Source of the DNA: Aplectana chamaeleonis
Lineage: Eukaryota > Nematoda > Chromadorea > Rhabditida > Cosmocercidae
Length of the DNA stretch: 64,000 bases
Reading direction: 5' to 3'
Assembly: GCA_029168955.1 (NCBI GenBank)
Contig: JAPDOI010000132.1
Coordinates: 1,178,001 to 1,242,000, forward strand
In this document: in pieces, positions 11,701 to 23,700 of the stretch
How the letters are laid out: every line of letters starts with the position of its first letter
How positions within the stretch are numbered: position 1 is the first letter of the stretch
Notes under the pieces: model-generated
The model's input: the letters and a program-made list of their open reading frames with translations, nothing else
The model's database searches: none
What the model was told of the DNA's origin: nothing
Translations under genes and position numbers: made by a program

Positions 11701-14700
11701 TATCGTGTATATAAAGATTGAAATAAATGCCCGAAATGATCTCCGGGAAGGTTTCGGATGTTTTCAATAACATTCCACACGACTCAGAATGAAAAGAGAC
11801 TTCAATGTGCGGCATGATTTAGAAAAAATTGTGAACGTGTGGATTCACAAAAGAAGGATGAATTCCAACAATCAATGCAGCACTTCCATCTAGAATGAAT
11901 AAATTAAGAAATGAAGAACCTAGATGTAAAAGTTTATTTGGCACTAATCTACTTCTTGGAATCCATAGGTAAGAGGCATAAAGCCTAGCTTGCTCGGATG
12001 AGTCCGGGCGGAGTAAGCAGCGGAGCGGTCGGTAATGACAAAATATGACAGTAATAAGGAGATTTCGACGTCATAATCCCGATGAGCCTAACTTCGAACG
12101 CCTAAAAATGATAGAGCTAGGCTTTATTTTTTGCCACAAACATTCCAAATGGGTTCAATCGAAAGGCGAACACGAGTATTTGTTTTTTTTTCACACAGGC
12201 TCATTTTCAATTTTTGCAAAATTACGTTAGGTACAGCCTATCTTCCAAAAAGTAAGCCGGGTGGCTCACCGCGGGCGCGGTTGAAGCGGACCACAAGCTA
12301 GTTTTTCTAGTCCCGCCGACGACTTTTCTTCTATTATTTGGAAATTTTAGTTCAGTATTCAGTCGCTGGCAATAAAACGTCAAAAGAAAAGCTAAAAACT
12401 CGTCGGCGAGTTTGGGAAAATTCTTGTATGATCTGCTTCGATCGCGCGATGCGGTCGCCCACCCGGCTTACTTCCTCGAAAATAGGCTCGAAAACTCTTT
12501 ATTTCCAGGCAATATTTAAATTGAGCCAACGCGTATGAAGATGGTCCGAGGGCAGAGTTAGGCCAGTGTCATACTTTCAGCGACGAGCGACGCGACGCAT
12601 TTCTTACCATCAATATCGACCGAAAATTGATTTGCCTGATATGCATTATCGCTATCGCTGGTCGCGGAAACTATGATCCCGGCCTTAGCGAGAGTGTGGA
12701 GGGAGGGGGTCATGAAAGCAGCATGGGCGAGCACACGCACGCGGACAACCCGGTTAATTTTGCCCCGGATTAGGGCGTATACGGCTTTAGTCTTCAAGGC
12801 GATGATCGCAAATTCGTCGAAAATAGTTGAAGCACGCAACTCAGAGATAATCGTACATGGATTTCGCGGTCCTGGCACGGCTTTGCCTCCAGTTTTTCGC
12901 ACCAAAAGTTGCCAGCAACTGCGTACCGGAACTTCACTTCAATAAGGACATCACTTTGGTAACCATCATCGGTTGTAGGTTCTTCCCATAAAAATCGCAT
13001 CTCACACTAGTCGAGCGTATCACGTGTGCTCCCTGGAGCTGCGATGCCGCTTCGAAATGAGAAATCATTCGGGCTTGGATCACATATTGCTGCAAATGCT
13101 GACCTTGGTTAATTAGTCAGGTAGAACTCTTTTTATTATGATGCCTCACTATAGTCCGAGACTCAACTCGCTAGGCAAGCCAGATGTACCTTCTCCAGCT
13201 GCGCTGTGGCCCCATAACAATGTTAATGTTCTACGTAAGCAAAATCGGGAGCAGTAGACCCGGAGTAGCCCGCGCAGCAGTAATCACGTCCTCTATGCCG
13301 CACAGTTATTCACTTTTACCCTGAGATCAACGATGCTTACTGCGATGAGCTTATGGGCTAACCAAACGCTGGTCGCACAGTTCCTGAGCCTCCATGACAA
13401 CATCCACCTCGTGGCTGTCAACTGCACGGAAACGTGAACTTTGGCCAAGATTATGCGCACAATTTCAGGGATGATAATCAACTCAAGAAATAACCTTTGA
13501 ATCACGTCTACCCAAAAGAATCCTACACCTGCACCGCTTAAATGAAGCTTTTTCCCGATGGCTCAACATAAGTAGTACAGAGAGAATTTATTCAGAAATC
13601 TCATAGTATTCCTCATTACGAATCATTATCACTAATAACGACACAGAAAAGTGGAGCCGCCATTCCTGTAACTTCCTGCTGCAGAATCGATCGGTTAAGA
13701 GTCGACGTGATACCTAAAAAGAGAACTTCAACTCAAGAAAGTAAAGTAAACTTCTTGACCATGCGCGTGAAAAAGGCGTCTCTTGCCACTGCCCTACAGG
13801 CGCCCCAACTCAAGGTATCTTAAGTTATTCCAGGTACTGCCCTAGATGGCCTGTTATAATGTGCAAAAGTACCAGGTATGATGACCGGAGAGCGACTCGA
13901 GCGACGCTGTCTTTCCGCTCCGAGCGAAAATTAGCCATCTACTCGGACCACAGCGGCAGCTCTCCGGGCGACCACAGTCCCGCTCGGAGCGATATTTAGT
14001 CACACTTGGCACTGCGGTCGCTGTGCGGCCGATTTTCGAAAGTTCCCCCTAGGTTTTCTTCATATCCGCCTCTTCTCGAGAGGTGCGGGAATGTGGCGGT
14101 CCACGGCAGAGAAATCCCCGCCTCGTTCCGCAACAAGGGCGTAACCTTCGCTGAGGTCTGCGGTGAGGAACCACCCTCCCTGCAGACCGATGCGAAAATG
14201 GCCCAACCCCCCAGCTGTGGGATCCCCTATCCCTCAGCGGTCAAAAATATGCTGGCCTCGGGAGAGGGACTCCAAGCCACCTTCCAGGGCCGGCATCAGA
14301 ATGTCGAATGAGGACTCGAGTGATATGAGGCACCTTTTATACCGGCTGTGCATGTGATCAACACATTAGGACGTGATCATTCCCTTTACCATGTTTTTTC
14401 ATGTCTGCCACTGCACCACGCGCTCTTCAATGATCCCTTGGATGATGGGTAACGGACTCAAGCTCGAGGAAATCGCACTGGCTATATTCGGGGAGGCGAA
14501 AGAAGACATAAATCCGCCAGGTGATCCATTCCTGCCTGAGTTGTCACAGAAAGCGAAAAGACAAGGAAAAAACGGAAACCGATTGTGCAAGCGGCTCAGT
14601 GACGGCTCGGCTTAGCCCGCAAACACTTAATGACAGTCTGCACTCCTTCGGGGTCCTGCACACTTTTTCACGGCGTCCGACGTATTCCCATTTAGGTCTC

Positions 14701-17700
14701 GCACATTTTTATGGCGTCTGATGCACTCCCTCTTGGGTATCGCACACTTTATCCGGCGCACCGTCACTGGGGTCCTGCACACTTTATCCGGCGTCCGGCA
14801 CATTGCCACTGAGGTCCCACAGTTCATCACTCAGAAAAAAAACAATTCTGCGCCTATCTATCTATTTAATTGGCACCGCTGTCGCCCCGAGAGCGACCGG
14901 ACAGCGACTGAATGGCGAACTGGAACCGGACAGGGACCGCGGTGTCTTTGCCCTCGGCCGCTCTCCGGGCGATGACTTCATAATTGGGAGGAGCCGGTGT
15001 CGCTCCGAGCGATGGTTTGTCTGAGTAGTTATGATCGCAGATCTCGCGCTCGAGTAGGTACTGGCGCTGGGACAAGGGATAATCCCGGTGGTCCCGGCAC
15101 GATTATCATCGCGCTGCAACAGCGGCTGTCCGCAACTGCAGAGTGGAACTTCGCTCCCATAAGGACAGTACAGTTGAAAAAAGCGCCGAATTTTCGGATC
15201 TTAACGGTGGTGCGGACGATGCACTTGATTTATATTAAAGAAGTTGAGCAAACTAACTTTTACTCTGACTGTCTTTGGGCCTTGACTTCGGTAGGATATG
15301 AGTCCAGGCAAATTCCTGAGAATGACATCGAGTCGAGGCGGGCGGATAGCCTGAAAAAAATCTATCAAAACCAGAAACTTCCTGACAGTATCAACAAGAG
15401 AAAATTTGATAGTCGCAGCTGAAGATTTTATTTTCAGAGTATGCAATTGCCATTATATACCTACATACTGCTTCATACTAGCGATATGGCTCTCAATCCC
15501 CAGCCCCCCCCCAGATGGAATCCCATCTTGGTCCTTGGTCGAAGGTTTGACCCCCCCTCTCTGTGATACATCAAACTTCGCCCATAGCCTGTATTCATTA
15601 TACTTGGGCCAAATCGAATTGAAAAAAAAGTCGACTTTGATTAAATCGACTTTGACGATTATTCCAAAACGACATCCCGTATAAATCAAAAAAGTCGATC
15701 ATTTGAAAAAAGGCGATTTTCGACTTATTCCAAAACAGTGGATCATTCGAAAAACGTGACTCCCGGATAAGTCGAGAAGTCGACCGTTCGAACAAATTTC
15801 AATTTGCCCTTAACTATTTTGCGTCGACTGTGAATATCGTGCATCTTTATGGCTTGTTTTATTGTCAGCATAAAAGCAGTTCTGAACCATGCTTAGTCCA
15901 ATCTTTCGAGACAAGCTCTCGCGGCGCCGCCAAATACAAGTTTTCAGACTTGATCGTGCCGTAAAGCGTGACCAACACTGTGGAACTGCTTTAGGCTGCC
16001 CCCCACCCTCCCGCAACATAAATAAAGGCGACACCTTCAGCTTGCGCTTACTCATCGCGTCCAACGACGATAGGAAGTATGATCCATTCCATATATCGGA
16101 ACCATGACTTCCACAACATGCAGTAAAAATTTAACCCAAAAATGCTGCCTTATCCTCAAAGGAAGCCGCACAAACGTTTTTTACATTGCATCCCGCATAG
16201 GGTACAAAACTGATTTAAGCACCCTACATCTCCCCTGCCACCGCACTCTTCGATTAGCCGAGGAGCGCTTTATTGTATCTCTCGACGCTAACAACACACC
16301 CAAGTCGAACTCGGAACTAAGATTAGGCGCTGAGACTACATTTCTCTCAGGACTAGGACGCATCAATTAGCCTTTTTGTGGCTCTGAAAAATATTTCGTA
16401 CGTCAGAACTCGAAAGTGGGGAACACATATTTTTAATTAGGAAAAACTGATTCGCCTCGCAGCGTTCTGAGGTATGATACCTGGAACTGGATCCCAATTG
16501 AAAATCTTATTTTGCGTGGAAGATGCACACCTCAGTCCCTTTGACTCCTCTGATTTTGAAGGGAGAAGGAAAACCCCGGATTAGTACAAAGTTTCTGATG
16601 AATGAAATCAGGGCCCGTAGCAAACCCCCGCCGTCACCACATAAAGATGGCAACCAACCTCAGGTACGTCATCCCACAGGTGCCACCTATGACAACCAAC
16701 TTGGAGGGACCTATTCCCAGCATACACTTCTTGGCAAAACTCTGTTGCAGGCCGGTGCCGAACTGGGATAATATTCGCGACGACAGCGGGCACGTCCTCT
16801 GAGCCATGACCGCAGTTGACTCGGGGGAAACATTGCCCACTGATAGCTACGACATGTGAAGAAACTTCGCAAACTGATTGCTCAATGAAATTACTTGGAA
16901 CGCGTGCATTCAATTCATCCGTTTCCTATCCAATGGTTACTAAATATGCGTGGCTGGCCTCCAATTATATATTCCTACGCTTGCATTTGGACAAAATTTT
17001 CTGTGTTTCACAGGAAACTTTTATCGGTTCAATTTCGTCGAATTCAATCAAGCCGATAAGCGTTCAGAGCATTTTCGGCCGTTCTAAATTTCAACTTACT
17101 GGGAATGAAAATTTCCGATTCTTCCATTGAGGATTCCAGGTTTTCACAAATTTTTCGGAAGCCTCTAATGCACTTAGAAAATCCACAGCCTAGCTAAATT
17201 TTGATGTTAGCTTCTGAATGAATGTGAATAACTACAATATGGCGTGGCGGAAACTTGCCAACGAAAGAATTAACACGAACAGAATTCCACTATTTCTGAG
17301 CGAGTTAATCAATTAGAACACAAATAAATAAATGAATAAACACTTGTTCTCCATTTGATTCGAGGGAAACTTAACGAATATTCTTGCAATCATGGGGATA
17401 CTCGAGACAAAAGCCTCGAAATTTTACGAACCTAGAACAGTTAAAAAAATTGAAACCAAAAAATGGGTCACCCGAACATTACGAATAATCGAACACTTTA
17501 ATGTGCGAATTGTTCCAACTCTGATGGTTTTATTGACATCCTGTCCTAAGAATATAAAATGTGCGGTCCTAAGTTAAGTACACGCTTTTCCCAGCTACTT
17601 GTGCCTATATCCGACGCTGGAACATTTTGATCTTCATTTAAAATCGCACGCTCATTCAAGGATACATGTGGGAGAATTCAAATTATTTATCTTTAATTTC

Positions 17701-20700
17701 GAAAATAGTGTACTGTATATGCAGAGAAGCGATCTCCTGCTAACGAAAAATGAATTGAAGCGATTAGAGCGTCTCCACTTGTGCACCAGACAAAGTTCCA
17801 ACGCGGACCCTCACCAATAATAAGGGGCTATCGATGGTACCCCTCTGGTACATAACAAAAGGGAGAATAATGATGCAGAAAAAAAGGAGAAAATAGTCGG
17901 ATGTGAAAACAACCACTTATTCTTCACCGTAAAAAACCTCAACAACGCCCATTGTGGTGCTAAAACTGAAGGCAACGCTAATAAAAAACCAAATCTCTTA
18001 GAAAGAGTGGACGTTTAAAATTTTCTTCTTTTTTAGTTCAAAATTCAAGAAAAAAAGCCTTATAAACAAGTGCAAGTGATGAAACCTTCAAAATTACTAC
18101 GGAGCCCACAAATATTAAATGGTTTATTAGAACAAAACTAACCTGTAGCGGGAATATAGGGACGAAAAAAGAGAAGGAATACAAAAAACAAACGCTCGGG
18201 GCAAAATAAGCAGCTGATGAGGCGATTGATTTCGACCATCGTAGCAGACAGCGAACTCACATCAACGATGATCTATGCCTCTAATACTAGCGGTAGAGTT
18301 TCACAAGATTCTCCAGTTTATCACCTTTCTCATTTGAAGAACTGCCCAGAACCAAAATGGCTGTCCTTGTATCAAGGCTTCACGCAATCATTGCATTAAT
18401 TGGATCTGCCCCTACATCTCAATAGAGGTGGTCAAATCTGGATAGTGTTTGTCACTGGAGCGTATTATCTTTTCCACGCCGTCACCATCTCGGTCATACC
18501 CCACCCATGACCGAGATCGCAGCTGGTGCCTCTCGTGGCTGTGCGCGCTATTTCGCTCACTGTCTCGCACATCGCGCCGCCAACATGGACCTCAGCGCCT
18601 ACCTCACGTCCATAGGTGGCTCACATACCACTGGCAAATGGCTGCCTCCGCTGTCACTATCTGTCACTGCCCACATGCATTAAGATAGGAAGGCGCTCAC
18701 GTTTCGCTGCCTGGACGTGAGCCACATGCTGATGGCGCGGAGGCAGCGCTGAGTTCGCAACATCAAGGGGGTTTGCTACGGGCCCAGGCGCAGGTCAGAT
18801 CTCCGGCAGCAAACTATTTAATTTTCGTCCGACCGGAACAAGATTAGCCGGCAGGCGCTATTAGTCGTGAGACCGATGCTTAACCCTGACAAAGGTGAAC
18901 TCTTAGGAGCCAATTAACGTTTGTCAACATAAAACCTTGCAGCAAAGCTATACTAACAACTCATATCGGGGTATTAATATTAGAGAAAGATACTGGGGGA
19001 TCTATAAACAAATTTCGCACTCACGCGACGATTTTGCCCACCCTTGGGCTCCGACCCCTCCTAAAAATTTTGGCAACGTTCCGCGTTCATGATAGGATTT
19101 ATGAAAACCAGAAGAGGGTGAAATTTCGAGGGTGGGAAATTTGGCAGCTTGATGGATGACTACTGAAACAAAAGATTGGGGGTGCTAAAAACCGTTTCGC
19201 AAGCGACGTAGTAAAACAAAAATAACCAAGCAAACTCACGAGAAAAAGCATCTTTAGGGCCTTTCACAGTGGAGTCGCTGCGAAAATCGCTGTCGCGGAG
19301 ATTTCTCAAAAGATGGGGTGTTCTACAAAGCGCTGCGTAGCACTCCCCATCTGTTGAACAATCTCCGCGACAGCGCCTTGCGCAGCGACGCCACTGTGAA
19401 AGCCCCTTTTGTAAATAATGCTGGGCAAAAGATGACCAACTTACATCGAAGCGGCTTCTCAATCTTCTAGCTTGTCTGTCAGGGATGTGTCTGACGAAAT
19501 CGATCTGCCAAAGTTGCTACTCGCAGTGGGCTCTGCAAAAAGTTGTGAAGTGGTCTAGGTCTAGATTTTTTGTTCTTTATGTCATCATTTGATTAAATTA
19601 GGCCCTTCAACTCGAGTTTACATACTATCCTTATGGGAATGAGATTCCGGCCCGCAGTTGCGGAAACCCCTAGATCAACGAGACCGTATTCCTGCAACTT
19701 ACGGAACCACGCCCCACCCTTTCGGTGTCAGAATATTTCAGTGATGTCAACATTTCTCATGCCCCGCCCCCTTGACGATTTGAGGACTGATTTTTTCACA
19801 AAATTCGAATATTTCTAGCTTTTTTTTTTCAACTTTTTGACCCTAACACTACACTACTTACCTTAATGGGATACCTTTCAGAATGTTTCATTCGCGGCCC
19901 AACATCATTTTGGCCTCAGTACCGGAAATTGCATTTCTGAAAATTTCTGCGTTCGTGTTGTTGTCCCACGGGGCCATGAAATCGGTGCACGATAATCGTT
20001 GAACTGCGCGCTGCAACAGCGCCTTTCCGCGAAAGCGGACCGAAATTTCATTCCGATAGTAATAGAACGCTTAGGTGGTGGACCTTTGGGCTGGAATCAG
20101 GTTGCCGGAGAATTCGGTCCCCCCAGGCCGCTGTGAAGCCACAACTCGGGTTTCCACCCACTCTAAACTGCACACAACCCTGGGTATACTTCCTCCTCCA
20201 AAATCGGTAGAGTGACTAATTCAGGGCCTCATATTCCACAGGAAATCGGACTTAAAGGTAAGCTTATTTAGCAGATATCAGAAAGCCTGAAATTGCGGCG
20301 AGTACTAGTTCTCATGGAATTCTCAAATCAAGGTAGAAACACAGGGAAAGGTACCGTCAAGGCTGCGATGACAAACCGGGTGGTGCTGAGTTGAAGCAGG
20401 CGCGGCGCGGCTTGTATCAGATTGCTCGAACATCCAGGTGATTCTGCTAGCCTGCTCCTCATATTTCTAGCAATTTTCGACTTCTTCCTCCTTAGATTCA
20501 AAGGAACACGGGCAATATGCTGGCGAATTCACTTAAATAACTGCGACGAGGGTAATCTGACACGCTGCGCGGCCGCGCCCGCTTCAACTCAGCGCCGCCC
20601 GGTTTAGTCATCGCAGCCTTGAAGATACATATATTTCTTCTAATTTTCATCAAATAAGATTATCAGACAAATCTGGGGATTTAAAAGCCTCAGATATGGC

Positions 20701-23700
20701 GGAAATCACAGCTGGAACTGGAAGGTGTGAAGCATTAATGGCGATTCTCAGGTTGATTTGAGTTTTCCAACCTCTTTCTGCCCAGTCTGCGATGCAGCTT
20801 TTAGGCCTAAACGTCCCACACCCCAGTAAATTCCCGGATGCAGTAGTGCGCCCGAAACGAATAGACGATGGCTTTTTTTTTTCTTTTTTTTTTCGATTCG
20901 AAGGCAACAAAACTCAGAAAACATCGATTGAGATGACCAAACCTATTGATCCCGAAGCAACAAAACACCACGACCCCATGATTTACCTTCCAACTAAATT
21001 ACAAGAGTTAAATACAATCTGCAAAAGGTAAGGGCTAACCGAAGCTGCTCAAAGATCACCTAAATTGGTTTACAAATTCATTGGAATAGTCACGACAAGT
21101 GCAAAACGTATAGATTTTTATTCGGAAGGATTGACACTGAGCAAAAGTCCATCCTCTTCTCGTCCTTAATAGAAATGCTACTTTGATATATTAAGAAAAC
21201 TCCCAGCCACAGCGAAATTTTATCACCGTCACGAAATGAGTCATGAGTCACGAAATCAAATGAATTTATTGAAAATCTCACCTCTAAGGCCTGCAACTAT
21301 GTCATCAAACGATTCCATTTCTCTCGATTTCACCGATTTCATCTAAAAAATACACATTTGAAAAACAAAAGCAAGCTAATTTCAAAAAAGGACAACAAAA
21401 TAACAAAATGGAAAAAGAACGAGCAACTAAAAAAAAAGATAAATTGATTAGCACGAAAACGCGCTACAATGCCAACTGCGGCGCTGCAGAAACTCGTCCA
21501 CGAGTAATGGAAGAACTCGCCCACCGTGGCGGGGTCTCCGGAAAAGGGGTGGAGTCTCCGACATTTTTGGAAGCCGAGTTTAGGCACTTCTAGACGGTTT
21601 TTTCGCGTTTTTTCTTCGCGAATGGATCACTTTCCACCACACCGCTAGTTCTCTGCGAAAAAAACCGCAAACTTTTTCATCGTGAACGCTGCCTTCAAGC
21701 AAGAGTTTTTTTTGATAGATCAGATAGAGATAAGTTCCACTGGAGGGTCCTTCACGAGAAGAACACTGTCATTCTTCCATCGCAAATTCGACAGTGGAGC
21801 GACTCAGTCTTGAGCAGAATTTCAGCGCCGTTGAACTTTTGAAATCGAAGTGGCTTTGAATTGCGCCGTTGAACTTTTGAAATCGAAGTGGCTTTGATTG
21901 GTGTGAAATCAGATACAAGACCATTGTATAAAAACATCCGCTTTCACGAGTAATTTCTCCCAAAAGGTTCAGAAACTGTTTCTGCTAAAACCATTTAGTC
22001 TCAAAACACTTGCTAGGGCCTTGCTAAGGTGGTAGACAATGGGGTGATTATTAAGCCTTTTTCAGTTCTTAATCCGGGGGTTGCGAGGAATCGTAGCCAG
22101 TTGTCGGTGCGCCAAGTAAACGCAGAATAGTTTGGTAGAAGGGCTCAACACAAAGAGTTGAACTACTTTGCCCTTGGTTGCAAGTATGATTGACAGATTA
22201 TTCGATTCGATTTTCTAGTAGGCTTGACTCACAATGTACTAAACTGCTATTGTGTTTTGAGTTTTGTTGTGACATAGCCAGAGTGGGCATAAAGTTTTGA
22301 CGATGTGCATTTTCTCCTAGAATGATTAAGTTTAATACCAGTCAAATTAGGTAAGGTCTTCGTATTTTGGAGTTTTTCGAAATTCTGAGAACGACGGCTG
22401 CAAGTTTCAGAACGAGAAACAACAGAGAAAGTCTGATAGCCCCGAAACTTAGGGTGGGCATGACACTGTATTTATAATCAAAGTGTATGAAGTTTTTTTG
22501 TAATGTTTCAGGATTTCAGGCTAGCCTTCTCTCCCATCCTATCATTGTCTATATTGGCGACATATCGTATGTACTCTATTTGATTCACTGGCCTGTCCAC
22601 ATAGTAATGCATTTCATGCTACCAACTCTATTTGGAGGTAATGCTTCAACATGATTTCCGAACAATATGTATGGTGGCCATGGAAAATCTAGTCTAGTGA
22701 ATGGTCGGAGCTGGGCGGTCGATGATCGCGCGCCCCTGACATACGGTGTCGCGAACACGGCATCGTTAGTCGCATATGATGGCGTCCCGTCCATTCTCAA
22801 GACTTCAATTTACGAGAAGACTGTATACATAGTATCGTCTGTGCCATTTTATCTGGAAACCCTCAAACGTAAGGCCAGCAATGACTTATCGATTTCGCGT
22901 CTAAAACCAGTTTCGCTCCTTCTACATAGAATTACACGGACCATATGTGTGATAGTGTTTCTATCAGGTGTACCTATTCAATAATAACAGATCAGAGAGA
23001 AAGACGTATTTCAGCACCACTCAGCATTGTGATCTCATTCACCACTGCCGCCTTCGTTTGCGAATATTTCGAGAAGCGATACCTACAGTGGGAACCTCTG
23101 CCAATCACCTTATTACTGGCTTCCACTTTCCTAATTGGTTACCTTCTCGTCTTCGTCTTCATTCCTCGTTCAACTGGATACCCCTTCCCGGACGAACCAT
23201 TGAACTACACAGGAATAAACATCAGCGATGCTTCGTGGAATCTCAGTGAGTGCGCCTCTTAGAACGAAATCCACCCTCTCGCTTTTGAATGTGTCAACGT
23301 TCGTAGCTGGCCCCAGCTAAGCAGCCCGGCAGCTTTGGTAGGGATGGTTTTGAGCCAAAGCTCGTCTAGAGAAGCGAACTATCATTTGTCCGAATGTCCT
23401 CCCTCATTCTTCAAAGGCTCCAGTAGTAAACAAGATGTTCGTGAAGTCGTTCAGGGCCACTGGGATCAAAACTTCGACCTCCAAGAACATCATGCATGAG
23501 CCCGCAGGGACAGTGTTCGGCAACCCCGCAGGGACAAGGTTTGGCAACCTCGTACGCGTGACATTCACGGCTGAGCTTTCACTCTTATCCTATGCTTTCC
23601 CCATAGATACTCCGCCCACGACGTTCACTCTCGCACGCGCGCGGCGGGACCACTAACCCTCCTTTTAAAGGGCGTTTACGAATGCCGCTCGAAAGGGTGG

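Larger units (their letters stand above)
10382..22519 (+). other. 12.1-kb intron of the OAC-like gene, filled with repeats
   Basis: Both borders follow from protein continuity: MLLVNGEHHM before, and ASLLSHPIIVYIG after. Within it are foldback and tandem elements listed separately (12,236-12,487; 13,878-15,120; 16,609-18,789; 19,254-19,410; 20,357-20,623), a MITE end at 11,262 and another at 21,694. No complete nested gene was found. Two short coding-like stretches near 17,715 and 20,650 are discussed under findings. Confidence 0.7.

Noticed and set aside
20792..21031. Plus-strand frame ending IYLPTKLQELNTICKR at a GTAAGG donor, considered as an EF-hand calcium-sensor exon
   Set aside because: Similarity is only a few residues and no following exon with EF-hand loops could be found.
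22945..22990. Earlier start of OAC exon 9 at the CTATCAG acceptor
   Set aside because: It breaks the reading phase with exon 8, whereas AATAACAG at 22,990 restores it.
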